NCBI GenBank assembly: GCA_039707655.1
Contig: CM077668.1
Location: forward strand, 70,573,086-70,637,085
DNA: 64,000 nt
Origin: Elymus sibiricus
Taxonomy: Eukaryota; Streptophyta; Magnoliopsida; Poales; Poaceae
Reading direction: 5' to 3'
The position numbers and the translations under genes were made by a program. Numbering within the stretch: the stretch's first letter is position 1; the number at the start of each line of letters is the position of its first letter. Below the pieces are notes generated by a model. The model ran no database searches. It saw only the letters and a list, made by a program, of their open reading frames with translations, and was not told the origin of the DNA. Of this stretch, positions 1 to 13,400 are shown piece after piece.

Positions 1-622
1 TTTTTCCGGAGGAAAAATGGAAATGGAGAGGAAATATGAAAACGGAAACGAAAATTTGCAAAACGGAAGTGGAAATGGAATTTTTTATGCGGAAACGGAA
101 ACAAAAACGGAACGGTGTTTTCCGGTGGATCAGGCGTGGAAACGGAACTTTCCGTTTCTGTGAATATGGAATTTCCGTTTTTTACTATAGACCTATGGCT
201 GCTTCGTAGTCCAACCACCAAACAACACACAATGACACAATGAGTAGAATGAATCATTTGAGGCCCAACTTCTACTACCACACATGTACTCAGCTTGACC
301 CTATACGCAATTGTCCAGTACTACTATAATACTACGCTAAGTTGCTAACATAATGATATTATTTTGTAGCCATGTTAACAATTCATTAAATTTGTTTGTT
401 TTTGTGTGTATTTCTCTATGATTCAAGGGGGTTTTAAGTTCCGGTCAACGCCCACTTCTGTTTCCGTGTCCGCTTTGTATTCGCTCCGTGTCCATTTCCG
501 GTAGTATCTGTTTCCGTATTCATTTCCGGGGTTTCTGTATTCGTTTCCGCTTTTGCAAAAATATATGAAAACAAATGTGGTAGCACTCAGTTCCGTCCGT
601 TTCCGCTCCGTTTTCATCCCTA
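1..622. mobile_element. Truncated hAT-like element, right end
   Basis: The flanks at about 1-180 and 425-622 are rich in GGAAACGGAAA-type words on one side and their complements (TTTCCGTTTCC) on the other, so the stretch is a large imperfect inverted repeat around a plain centre. It ends at TCCGTTTTCATCCCTA, which resembles the inner end of grass hAT-type elements that begin with a GGGATGAAAACGG-like TIR (family recalled, not searched). The left end lies outside the window, so no target duplication can be checked. No coding capacity is visible. Confidence 0.5.
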
Positions 623-1189
623 CAAGGACATGTACGAAAGTCTAGACTGCAGCTGTCTATAGTACTCCTTTATGTCATACGTATGTCGCTCTTTCAAAAA
701 TGTCATATCTAGACATTTCTGCAGTGGGTTGTCTTTTTAGTTGTCTATGGAATTCCAAAATGGAAATAAACCTGAATAAGTTGGCGAATGGTAGTAGATT
801 CTATCTCGTGTACCTAGCTTGATTGTGAGAAGGTACTAACATTTCCCCGCAAAAAAAGAGAGACAAGGTACTAACATTTGCAGAAAGTGTGAAATGTATG
901 TATCGCGCCACGAAATACTGGTGTAAAATAAAGATTTATTCACATATATTAATTGAGCCCATTTGGGATATAAACCATCCCTATTTCTGGTTGGAGATGG
1001 CTTATTTGGTTGTCGAAAGTGCATGGAAAAATACATAAGACATATATAGTCATTCTTCGATAGGCAGAAGCTAATGTGCACTCCGTGGTGACAAGAACGG
1101 GAAAAAAATGGGATAGAGATAGCAAAATCCACTTCCTAGGAATATTTAGGAAATCGGTAACTGGTAGTTGCTCGGTCGACTTTATGAAT
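623..1189. other. Intergenic, nothing recognised
   Basis: AT-rich sequence between the hAT-like end and the degenerate repeat arm. The short reading frames here have no recognisable motif and I see no repeat structure beyond a small duplicated phrase (AAGGTACTAACATTT near 830 and 865). Confidence 0.5.
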
Positions 1190-1640
1190 TTGAACAAACT
1201 TTCGCGAATTCAAATAATGTTCATGAATTTTACAACATGTTCAGAAAAAAAAAGAAAAAATGTTCGTGAATTTCAAAAATTGTTCCCAAATTGCGAAAAA
1301 AAATCATCGGTAAAATGTTTGCGATTTGAAAAATGTTCATGAATTCAAAAAAAAAATCATGCATTTAGAAAAATGTTCATCAAAAACTATATTGTTCATG
1401 AATTTCAAAAAATGTTCCCAAATTTCAAAAAATATCATGGGTTTTAAATAATATTCATAATTTCAAAAAAATCATGAATTTGTAAAAACTTCATGAATTT
1501 GAAAAATGTTCATGATTTAAACAAATGTTCGCAAATTTGTAAAAACAATTACTAATTTTTAAAAAATATTATTGCATAAAAATGTTCACAAATTTGAAAC
1601 AAAATTCGCAAAAATGAAAGAAGAAACATAAAAGAAAAAA
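1190..1640. repeat. AT-rich degenerate tandem repeat, left arm
   Basis: Many imperfect copies of a 15-20-nt unit resembling AAAATGTTCATGAATTTC follow one another. The same unit in reverse-complement form (GAACATTTTTTGAAATTC) fills about 2081-2790, so the two stretches act as opposite arms around the unique centre 1641-2080. The pattern is seen directly; assignment to a transposon class is not possible from the sequence alone. Confidence 0.6.
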
Positions 1641-2080
1641 GAAAAAACGGAGGAAAAAGCTAAGGGAAAATGAAAAAAAAGTTCAGGTAAAGTTCTAGAA
1701 CCTCTTCCCAAAATCGGAGGGGAATAAACCCTAAATGTGCCAGCCCAAACACTGGATCTAGCGCTGGAGGGGTGCACGCTAGGTCGCTCGCGCACGACCT
1801 ACACGCCAAATAGGAGACACCTTTAGCACATACTCCCACCTTTCCTTTATGTAAGGTGTATTTTTTTGGGTATAGTGACCAACAAACAGAATTGGGCCCG
1901 TGAGACATTACTCCTATTTGCCACAAAGGCTCGTGGTGCACACAGGAGACCTTGAATGGGCCGGCCCATTGGCGTGTGCATTGGTTCGCCCCGCTGGTAG
2001 CCTGGTACTGTCCCTAGCCAGTGGAGTTGACGATTGTAAGTGACTAATAAGTAGCGCTAAAAGTTAAGAACTAACTATAG
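1641..2080. other. Unique centre between inverted repeat arms
   Basis: Higher-GC stretch between the two AT-rich arms. It contains the palindrome ATGGGCCGGCCCAT at about 1957-1970, which occurs again near 2924-2937 beyond the right arm, and GCGCT words near both ends. No open frame here looks like a protein. Confidence 0.45.
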
Positions 2081-2790
2081 CGCCAGATCTGAATATTTTT
2101 CTTAATTTTTTACAACATTTCTTGGAAATTGCAAACAATTTTTTAAAATCCAACCAATGTTTAAAAATTTAATCATTTTTTGAACAACAAGAAAATTTTG
2201 AAATTTCGACTTATTTGAGAAAGCGAGCATTTTTTGAAATTTATAAATTTTTTGGAATTCACAAGATATTTTCAAATTGTGAACAATTTTTGAAAATCCA
2301 AAAAAATTTAATAATGCGAGTTTTTTTTAAAATATTTATAAATAAGAGGGAACAATTTTTTTTAAAGTGAACTTTTTTATGAAACGTGAATTGTTTTAAA
2401 AATTCTGAAGATTTTTTGAAATTGAGAATAATTAATAAAATTCTGAGCAAATTTGGAAACTCCCGAACAACTTTTTGAATCCTTGAACATTTTTTGAAAT
2501 TCTCTAAAAAAAATTAAAACAGGAATATTTTTTGAAATTACAAAAAATTGAAACCACAGACATTTTTTCGAAATTGCTGATCATTTTTAAAATTTGTGGG
2601 CACTTTTTGAAAAACGGGAACATTTTATGAAAATCCGAACAATTTATGAAAACGACAACATTTTTTGAAAATCCTGAACGTTTTCTGAAACATGAAACAT
2701 TTTTATAAATTTGTGAGAATTTTTTTAAAAAGGGATGTTTTTGAAAATTCTGAATTCAAACTTTTCTAAAAGAAAAGGAAAAGAAAAGAA
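2081..2790. repeat. AT-rich degenerate tandem repeat, right arm
   Basis: Imperfect copies of units such as GAACATTTTTTGAAATTC, the reverse complement of the unit in the arm at 1190-1640. Together with the centre this makes a fold-back arrangement of about 1.6 kb. Confidence 0.6.
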
Positions 2791-3300
2791 AATTACAAAA
2801 AAAGGAATTAAACTTGAAAAAGGAAAATGAGAAAAAAAGAAAAAAATCAGTAAAAACCGGTTTAGCAACCTTTTAGATGGTTCCCAAAACTGGGATCATG
2901 TAGCACGGTAATGCTGCTGAAAATGGGCCGGCCCATGTCGTTCACTCGCTTGTCTCCCCTATGCGTTTCAGCGACAGTTTTGTTGCAGTAAGCAATGAGC
3001 ACAAGTTCTACCACAAGGACATGAGCGCAAGTTCCACCACAAGGACATGATACTAGAGCAATGCAAGCCGTGACATGGTTGATGAACACGAATCTTGACT
3101 CAAATCTCCGCTCTAGGGACAACCAGAATAAAATGCAAGGTGGGATGGCATCCGACACCATCGAAGAGAAAAGATCAATTGAGACCGCACAAAGAACATG
3201 AAGCTCACCGCAACACATGGACCACCATGGAGGAATTTTCGCAGGCACAACAACGAAAAGTCAATATTGAGGGACACGGGGAAATGAATGGGTGTCACAT
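2791..3300. other. Intergenic, no gene seen
   Basis: Mixed sequence with a small duplicated phrase (CAAGTTCYACCACAAGGACATGA, near 3001 and 3030) and no supported coding region. Confidence 0.4.
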
Positions 3301-3860
3301 GGTAGCATGATTACACAAAAGGCAGCACCACTGGACCCCCGGTGTCGCCGCCAGCAGAGAGCACAAGAACCCACAACAACGGCTCCCAAATGATGATGCC
3401 TTCAGGAAGAGGAATTGCGTCAGCGGACGCCGTCGTCATTGAGCTTTCGCCCGGAGCCACGCCGAGGAGAGTGCCTATGCACGACCACGCCTCCATGGAC
3501 GGACTCCCCCATTTGTCTGCGGACACATCCAAACGTGTCCGGACATCACCCATTTTCCGGAAAAATAGTGGTACTCAATGGCATCCTCCAATCGTTCCTT
3601 ATTTGTTCGAGAGAAGAATGAGGGGAATTGGCTCATGTGGGCCGGTGCTGATATAGTATTGTATGTGGTCCCACAGACATGCCCAGACAGCACCATTTCT
3701 CCCCCATATATGGGTTGTGTTTGGGGGAGTCCGGACATATGTGATATGTTTAAGGGAGCCCGTTGGGGGCTGTTTTGTGTCCAGATTGTCCGGGTGGACA
3801 TATGGTGGCAGAATAGGGGGTACCTTAGAGATGCCCTGATGCATCCCATTAAGTGCACTG
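3301..3860. mobile_element. Degenerate transposon remnant
   Basis: Several GTCCGGACAT-type words occur in both orientations (near 3540, 3730 and 3790), and the block ends in TTAGAGATGCCCTGATGC, like the GGGCATCTC ends of many small grass DNA transposons. No perfect TIR pair or target duplication was found. The overlapping short reading frames on both strands have no domain I recognise. Confidence 0.3.
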
Positions 3861-4495
3861 TTTTTTCGTTCCAACAATGTTCAAGGTTTGGACTTAATAT
3901 TTTTATTACTATTGTTTGTATTGGATTATTATGACTACTTAAAAAGCTTCGACTTTCCTTATTCCTGAACGATGTTGATGTTTACTAAGATCCACCGAAG
4001 CAAAATATATCTTCTAAGGAGATTGTTGATAATCATCTCTTCCTCTTGTTACATGTCATAGATGATCAATACAATTATGCCTGCATTCCAGGTCACAGCG
4101 CAAATTTTGATGAACATGTTGATGAATTGACACAACTATTATTTCGAAATATTCAGATTCATGCTTTCCGGTGATCACAATACATAAACATGTTTTCTTC
4201 TTCAAATGTATATTAGTCACATCATGCTATTCTCTATCTTGATTTGGCCTTTACTCATCCAGATGAAACTGATTCTGCACTCTCTCCTGTCGTGTTTGGG
4301 ACCTTCGGTTCATATTCTCGCGCAATGCACTTGCCATGCCGACAGATTTATCAGTCTACTGTTACATTTGTACAATGCATAACTTTCCCCATGAGCGGCC
4401 AAACTACAAATCTACCGAACGAACAAGACTATGTATCATATATACCAGCGAAGGAAAGCTACATGAATCCAGAGCACTAGCTACAGATTGGTGAA
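3861..4495 (-). other. 3' flank and probable 3' UTR of CSTF77
   Basis: The 3' untranslated region of the minus-strand gene must lie immediately below 4496. AT-rich words on the minus strand around 4330-4380 (ACTGATAAATCT, TGTACAAATGTAAC) would suit a plant polyadenylation region, but no cleavage site can be fixed by eye. The part below about 4200 shows nothing recognisable. Confidence 0.4.
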
Positions 4496-7400
4496 CTAGC
4501 TTGAGCTGTTCGCTGATTGTTCCCCAGAAAACATGCTTCCACTGGACATCGCCGCCGATCCAGACTGAGCAGGGCCCGCTCCGCGGCTCCTCTGGATCTG
4601 CCTGAGCCTGAATATGTCTGGCATCGCTCGACTCTGCGCAGCAGCTGCTGCGTCTTCTTCCTCTTGCCCTGCACACAGTAAGTCAACACATATTACATAA
4701 GCTTTCCCATTTTGTGTTTGTTAGAACCCCTGTATTAAACCATAAGACAACTTCAACTTGAATCAATCGTAACAAAAAAAAATGGTTCAACAAATGCCAG
4801 GGCAAATAATTTTAAACGAACACAATATTGGCATTCTGGACCAGTAAAAATAGGAGAGGGTGGGAGAGTACTTTCAACAGCCTTCCTTTTTGGAGGTCTA
4901 CGAACTGATCCATTTTGGTTGCGGGGACCCGAGAGATCACTTGTGGCAGGGCCAGGAACTGGAGCAGACGGTTTGCCAACATCATGTCCTGTTGGCAGTG
5001 TGCTTTGCAGTAGAACGCTAAGCACAATGTCTATATCTGGTGATGGACCTGAAAAGACAAGAATACGATGAATATATGCAAAGGCATTATGCAAATCAAA
5101 CCAATTTAGAAATAAGGCTATGCTGTGACTATGCACTCTAGTATTTTGTTCATAACCATGCTTTCAATTACAAAAGGGGCATGCCCACAAGAAAGTCAAA
5201 AATTCTGAACATTTCTCAACCAATGAATAACATGCGCCAAGCCTATGTTAGTGTCTGGTTTTAAACGGACCGGTTACGTGCTCTAAATATAATAGCATCT
5301 GGCAAACATTCTACAAGCTATGCATCAGATGACACTGAGTATTCATACAGTAACTCGGCAGTACCTTCAATAGCAGGCAAATTTGTGATGAAAGACATGA
5401 GTGGTGGAGAAAGCATTTTGAATATTTCGTCAACCTCCTTTGTGTACCCACTGGATGTGGCTGAAATCACTGGTCCTGACAAATTAACAATGCTTCCTCA
5501 TGAGTGAGATAGATAGGCAATTGCAACTGAACAATTGGTGCATTTACAAGTTACAACTGGAACCGCCATGCATCCAGTTCTTTCTCATTAAACAATGTGC
5601 CTACTCATCAATATAAATACCTTTCATCTGTCTAGGATCATAAATAACCATTCGAGAAGTCTCAGGACGGACAACTTTTGTAGACTGCGGCAATAACTTT
5701 GCATTGGCACCAACTCCAACAGTGCCTTTATCTGAGCCAAAATTCGTAGGCATATTATAATCAGCAAACACTTTTAATAACATGACGGCACAATTAAGTT
5801 TATAACAGAGAGCAGCTTGCCAGCTTACCTAAGGTAGAACCGCCACCACTAGTTAGCATAACTGATCTGTCAGCCTTCTTAGACATGTTCTTTGCAAGCC
5901 ACTGCAATATCGAAATCGAGAAAGCATTACAAGTGAAATTTGTCAATGGAAACCAAGCATGGACTCTCTGAAGTGTCACAAAATACAGCCCGCATCCGAC
6001 ATAAATTGATGGTGAAGAATGCATTCTTTAGCCAAATCAGCAGAGAATTTGAGGGCTACATCCAATTTTGATATCGTATCATTACTAGATGATGTAGTCC
6101 AACTTTTTATTTATGGGTGTGCTTCAAAGTTTCGCAATCAACGCCACTTGTTGCTGGAAGTTGCGCACCAACGCCATGTATCAAATGCAAATGTATCGTG
6201 TATGTAAACTTGATGATTCAACTAACATAAAGTCCATAGTTCAATCATCAAGATGTCATTCAGTGATTAGGGATATTAAGACAGCATGCCATGCTTAGAT
6301 ATATATATATGATTAAGGTAATTTTGTTGATAAAGAATGGTTTATCTTGCAATGATAGTTATGCATAGTCAATGTACCTCCTGTCTTGACAGATAATCCA
6401 ATTCTTTTGATGAGCATGGCCAGAGATCCATATAATTATATCTAGAAACAACGTCATAAAGTGTGTTCTCTAAGGACGATACGACATCTTCTGATGTCCT
6501 AGATAAAGCTTCCTTCCTTCTTTGTTCCACCTGAGGAAACAAAATTTATGAGCACACTTATGCTTTAGATGGGGTAAAAGGACTTGGGCACATAAAAAGC
6601 AGAGAACAATATAAACTGACAAAAGGTCCAACTTATAATGAACACCCTGACAAATTATATTTATATCTAGTCAGAGATAAGCCATCTAAATATAAGAAGC
6701 ACTTGACAACGAATCTCTAAGTCTATCCAATAAATAACTCATAGACCTTGAGACTAATGCAAACTGACATAAAAATACAAGTGCTGCACAATTGTGGATA
6801 CTGGATATTGCTCATGGCTTCGCCCTACAGTGCATGTGTGAAGAGGACCACACCTAATGGCCCGAACATGACAATCAATGATAACCTATATCTGCACTTT
6901 GCTTAGAGCTTCATACCTTTAACATGCTTGACAAATCCCCATAAATCTGCTCAAATTGAGCAAATCGTTTCCATACCTGCAGAAGAATAGCAACATATAT
7001 TAATTCAGAGAACAGACAGACAAACAAATCTATATCTATTTGCATGTTGCACCTCTATAACAAATATCCCACAACATGAGCTCCCGAGGCTATGTGGTAC
7101 ACCACCAAAAGGTGGAAATGATATTATTGCTATTGCTGGTGCTCACAAGGCATTAATGCCAATTAAGATAGTTGTGAAAAAATGCACAGCTGAAAGGGCA
7201 TCTCCTCATAATATAGAAATGTTGAGTAACTCGGAGCAAATAAAAGAAAATATTTACCTCTACGGATTCCTCAGGAGGAAGTAAGCTCAGAGCTCGCTCA
7301 AACAATGCACGTACATTTCTATCGTCGTTTAAGCGACACAGGAAGTCTGCATATCTGAATCATAGCAAGAGTCTCAAAAAATCAACAAATTTGATTTGCC

Positions 7401-10400
7401 AATAATGGGACAGTGAAATGAACACTTTTCGACTGCCAATAGATGAACACAAAATAAGTAGCATAAAATAATGACTCAACTACAAATCTGACGTCAGATT
7501 TTTTGACCATGGCAAATTGAATGTTTTTTATGGCAATTTATGTTTGCCGAGGATGGCAAGTTTAGTTGGCAAGCATGGCAAATCCGCCTCAGTTCATTTT
7601 TTTGCCAAGAAATTGCCATGCTTGCAAACTAAATTTGCCATCCTCGCACCAACATAAATTGCCATAAAAAACGTTCGATTTGCCATGCTTAAAAATCTGA
7701 CGTCAGATTTTTAACATTACTGAATAATAATGGAGAGACATTTGGTTCATGAGTTGGGACATTGATGGACCAAAATACAAAGATTAACGTTAAGGTTTAA
7801 TGATACTCAAATGGATACTTACTCGAGGACATATCCTGGTTCTTGCATAAATCGCTTTAAACCAACTTCAAAAACATTTTGAGCCACCTACAAGAGAATA
7901 TTTAGCAGATACTGCACATATGTGAATAACTGCAACCGGAAGAAACATTGAATACATAGTGAAAAGGTGAAACCTAAAATACTACATAATCCCTTATTAT
8001 TCAGTCATTTAAGCCCTTACTATTACGATGTCAACTGGCAGTTTAGGTACCACTTGCACCTTTATGGCCAACCTATACTCCAGGCTATTTGCAGGCACGG
8101 ATACATATAAACCGAGGGCAATGCCAGCAAAAACTAGCATGCCGGTGCGTACTCACAGGCTTGCAGCCACAGGCCACAATTCTAATCAGGTCTAAATGTC
8201 CACTTCAACCCTCTGATAATCTTTACCAAATCTGTGCAATTTTCAATGGTTGGTAAGGTACTGCATAGCACAAAGAAGGGTATGCCATGCCTACTCGATC
8301 CTCTCTGCTGAGACAAACAACTAGCTGGGATGGCCAGACCCCAAACAGATGTCCTCTTAAGTACCATCATAGACTGGACCTGAAAGCATTGTACTAGCTA
8401 GGATGACAAGTTACCTGGTACAAGGCTCAAAGGTGAAAACAAACAGTGCATAATGATGGTGATTTATGCACAGATATTGGATATCCTGTGACGTTTGAGC
8501 TTAAAGCTATGCCTTGGATCCTATTGAACCTACTTTTGCAAATTATACTCTTCGTACTGTAATCAAACAGATAAAGAACCGCAGCAAGATAGCTGGCAGT
8601 CCGTAACGGAAAAAATGTTTGCATACATGTCATCACTTTAACAACCTTCGCATCTTTGTCGAGGCAAAACGACATTGTAGCATATGCAACATAGACATGA
8701 TAAGTGCAGCTTGGCAACTTCCGAACTTCCAAAAAGTACTTGCGAGCTGCTTCAATGCCTTCTGTTCTCCTTAAAAACCGAATAAACTGCAGTACAAAAC
8801 AGAATGATAAAGATACCACAGGAAGTGTAGCCATAACCATAAGTACTTTAAAGTAGTAATGGGAACAAACCTGAATGTGTGCAAGTGATGACATGCTTGC
8901 ATTTTCAGCTATAAGAGACTCGTATATTGTCTTAGCAGGCTGCAATGGGAAAGCGCATGCGAGGAAATAATGATCTTAAGAGTGCTTGTAGCAGTATGTG
9001 AGTGCTAAGGAAGCTACGCATTGTAGAAAAATTATCAAAGAAAGAAAATGGACCTGAATCGCCCCTACAGACTCTTCCAGTTCAGCAAAGGCATATTTTA
9101 GTACTTCAGAACCTATGAAAAGCAATAGGCAAAATAATTTCAGGAGTTGAAAGAACAGGTCAGGAAATTATACAGTATATTTCAGTTAAACCATCATTCT
9201 AGTCTACTGCTCAGTTCAAGCATGCAATTGGATTAGCATTAAGAATGCCTTGTCATCTTTGCATACCTCACACGCTCAGTGTGATAGAATTAAGCTGGAG
9301 AGTTGTTATGTTCACAGAATAACGAATAAAAAATACAGAATAAGTGGTCACAAAAGATAAACCAGTAACTAGGAGCAGCTGCTACCAATCCATATTTAAC
9401 ATCCTATCGGAAAATGGATTAAATAAGCCTCACATTAAAAAAAAATACTGAAGTGGGTATCACCACTGCATGCCCGCACGCATGCAGGCATCCAATAAAC
9501 GGTAAGGATCGATCAGTGAGAGATCCTAATACTGATGCACGTATAAAAGGATTGCACATGCCAAGCTAGAGGTAACACGTCCTTAATAGCCTGTGGCACA
9601 TCCATATGATTGAATTATAAAGATTCATATATTAATATGAGGGTATCTCATCTTGATCTAAGATGTGAACTGAACTGTGCAAAAGTTCTAACATGTGGAC
9701 TCTCATCGCATTCACACAGTTGGTCCTGTGGGTTTTAACTTAGTATCCTCCTTAGAAATGTGTTCAGCCTTCCTGGAAGATATATTTGGCGTTCCTTGAT
9801 GGCATCCTATGGAGGTATTGTCTGTCCCCCAGAGTATATACCAATTCGTCAACCAGTTATTTAGTTCCGGCCAGTTAGCATTTTTTAGGTGGACTGGGAT
9901 TAGGCCTGATCCCAATACAACTTAGTAACATTCATGCTCATGGGACCCTGGCCCATCCAAACAAGGGCTAAGGCAGTAAGATAGTAATATGTCTTTCTCG
10001 ATGGCTGGGAGGCCCTAGAATATCCAGTTTGTTTTCCCACGGATATTTCTGCACTCTGCTCTTAATCTTCCGGCAAACCAAGTATAAGGCGCTAACTTCC
10101 AAAAGGATAACTACAGGACTGGCTACCATAATCGAATTGACCAAGAGAACTTCGCAGGATATTCAATTACCAGGGAGTGCTTTTACAGCACGCTGAAATA
10201 TTTTGATTGCAGAATCCGTAGAACCATTCTTTGCATGCCATGTAGCATAATCATACCATACATCAGGATGATGGTATAGATACATTAGGCACTGAAAATA
10301 AAAACAGATTGATACAATTCATTAATGTCCCCGCTTATAATGGTAAGCATGGTAAAGGTGAGGTCTAATGACTGAACAGTTTATTCTAACAGAAGTATAG

Positions 10401-13400
10401 GGAATAATGGGTCATTAGCTATATGACTTCTTTCCAATATCATGGGGCAAGAGAGCTCAAAAACTGCAACTATAAAAGGAAAAAATATGCATGCCATTGA
10501 GTACATGAGGTTTACACATGCCACCATATCATCAGTTGACCACAATGAATAAGAGTGCCTAATTAGAATACTATGGAAAGCATAATTATTTGACTACAGA
10601 TTTAACACCAGTGTGCATCTATGTTCACATACAGAAGTTAGCTTACTTGCTCATAAGTAAAGGTAATACGCCTATTAGCAGCTGTAACATCAATTCTTTG
10701 AGGATTCCCCCTACAGTAAACAGAATACTTAGTGTTAGCAGAAATGTAGGGAGTAACCTCGGAAAGATGTGAGAGTGACAAAGGTGAAAGGTGACAAACT
10801 GATATGTCAAGTTAGAATAAAGAAACATAGCATACTCGATAATTTTCCTCACTGAATCTCATCCAGGAAATAAAGAACTCAAAGATAGGTTGCAGACAAA
10901 TTTTCAAGATCAGAAACAAAATTCATTGACTGGGGCAGAGGAGAAGAAAAATGAAAAATATCTATATACAACAAAGAAATAAAATTGCCTTGAAGACTTG
11001 CATCAACCGAAAATATTACTGAAAATTGGAATCATGATTACACTTAGCTAATTTGACGCAGATGTTTACTCACTTCTCGAATGTCAGAAGTCTTTTCCAT
11101 GCCAAACACTGTTGCTCTTCCTGTGAAACAGATTAATGAGTTCTGAGTTACCTGCCAGTTAAATACTGGTCATGCATCTACTACTCTACCAGAGAGGATG
11201 TCAGAAAACTATTCAATGTGTCGGAAGATTTACCAGCAAACCATAGACAAGAGAATAAAGACATATAGGGAAAGACAAGGACATTAGTCTGAATTCAATT
11301 ATGTGCATTTCAAATGATACAAAGAGTGGTTCTTAACAGTAAGCATATATCTTCTCAAATACTATCTCAATTCAGAAATTGACGGGTGTTTTTGGAAAGC
11401 ATGCAGTCAAACTTCTCTTTCTTTGACAACATATAAAAATTATTTAGGTTGGTTGGGTGGAAATGGTACCATTAGATTTATCACTAAACATATTTTCATA
11501 GAATTTTAATAAAATATTCATAGAAAAAGTAACGGTTAAAGTTGTATACTGGAGACCTTGTCCATATCAACAACATCATCTATCTATGAATGGAGAGAGT
11601 ATAAAATAACTAAATAGGATTTTACTAACACATTCATAGAAAAAGTAACGTTAAAGTTGTATACTGGAGACCGTGTCCATATCGACAACGTGTCTGTCCA
11701 TGAATGGAGGGGGTATACAATAACTAAATTTCTGTTGCGGGAAAAATATTGAGATTTACAAAAAAAAAAAAGGTGGTGGGTTAAGGGTGTTGGAACTTCA
11801 GGTAGGTAATCTTGAAAAGTGGAATTAACAAAATATATTGACAATAATAGATAAAACTCTGTTATCCAGCTTTTCTAGAACACACTCAAATTGTTATGTT
11901 CGCAATCAAAAGTGACACTAGTACTGTTTTACCATACAGTTTTCCCTAAGAAAACAAGAGTGGCACAGAAATGTATGGCATTGAGAAAATGGATAGAGAA
12001 ACTTTGAAGGAAATTATAATTATGAGATTTTTCCTAACCACGCTACCAAAACAATTATCCACAAAACATAACCGTTTTGTAAAGTCAATAATTGTAGACT
12101 GTCACGCCTAGTGTAAATCAACATTATGACCTGATCAACTGCTTACCTTGTAGGAGCCTGTAGAGGGGGTGGCCAGCATGCTCCAATCAATATCATCAAT
12201 ATACTTCTTACGCTCTCTATATACAGCCTTAGCACTGTTAAACTTCGGTTGATACTCAGATAGCAAGCCTTTTGCCTGGAACATGGATAGGTTACAGTGA
12301 TCTCCATATGAAATGCACACAAGACAGGTTTGCATTGTCTTGAGATTTAATAAAATAAAATAGTAACCGTATTAAACGGTCGAGTGCAGTGAACACTACT
12401 GACATACCAGAATGAACTGAAAACGAACAACTTCACACTACTAAAGGACTAAAGACTGGTCTTTTTGCCAATTGAATGAATGGAGTTATATGCTGGCTGC
12501 TTTTTTCATAATGATTAGTGATCCAAACGGAAAATCTACTTACCAAGGTACGGCTAACTGAATTTTCGAAGTTATCATAATCCTTCCATAGCTGCTCGAC
12601 ATGACTAGTTGGAACTAAAATTGCCTTCTGATATACTTTACGTATAGTAGTCATGCGGTGTGACTCTTCCTGGGGCGTCATAACCTGAAGAGTTTCAAAC
12701 AAGGAATCACAAATGAAATAACTCAAACATAAGTAAAAGGGCATAATAATGTTAGGACAGGAAAATGAAGAAACACAAACCGGCATTGACTTCAAGAATG
12801 CAATGTACTCCATCCAAACGGGGCCAGATGCCACATCATTGCCTGTCACAATTAAGCTTCTTAGATTCATGTATGAAGATGCATGGAGAAGAGAAGAAAG
12901 CTATGAAGCCGAAGAGCAGGAGGGGTAGCCGAATGACCCACGTGTACCGCAAGCTCCCCATGTTGATTGGGGGCTTCCATAAGAGAATGAAAAGCTCTCT
13001 TTTTACAATAAAAAGTGAACCAGAGTTCAAAAATCTATTGCAAAAGTGGCTTAATAACAACGCACTGCTTATTATCTAAGGTCAACACTTAATAAAAGTA
13101 CTTGGTACCTACCGACATAGTTAAGCATGAAATCAAAAGCCTTTTTTGTCTCTTCCAGACCCTCAGAGCCCCTTTTGCTGTTTACTCTTTTAATAAAGTT
13201 GATGTAACAACGCCTGCAAGTTACACCCAACCCGATAGGAAAATGTCAATACTGCAGTTTCAAACAAACTGGAAAAAATTATGTTGAAAAGAATATGACA
13301 GTCTTAACTAAGAGCAATATAAAGTTCAGACACATCAATTATGCATTATTTACAAAACAATGAGGTGGTGACAAGTTCGTAACAATTTTGATCAGACAAA

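Noticed and set aside
8427..8945. A 172-codon minus-strand frame as a separate gene
   Set aside because: It is CSTF77 exons 12 and 13 plus the open intron between them; splice borders explain it.
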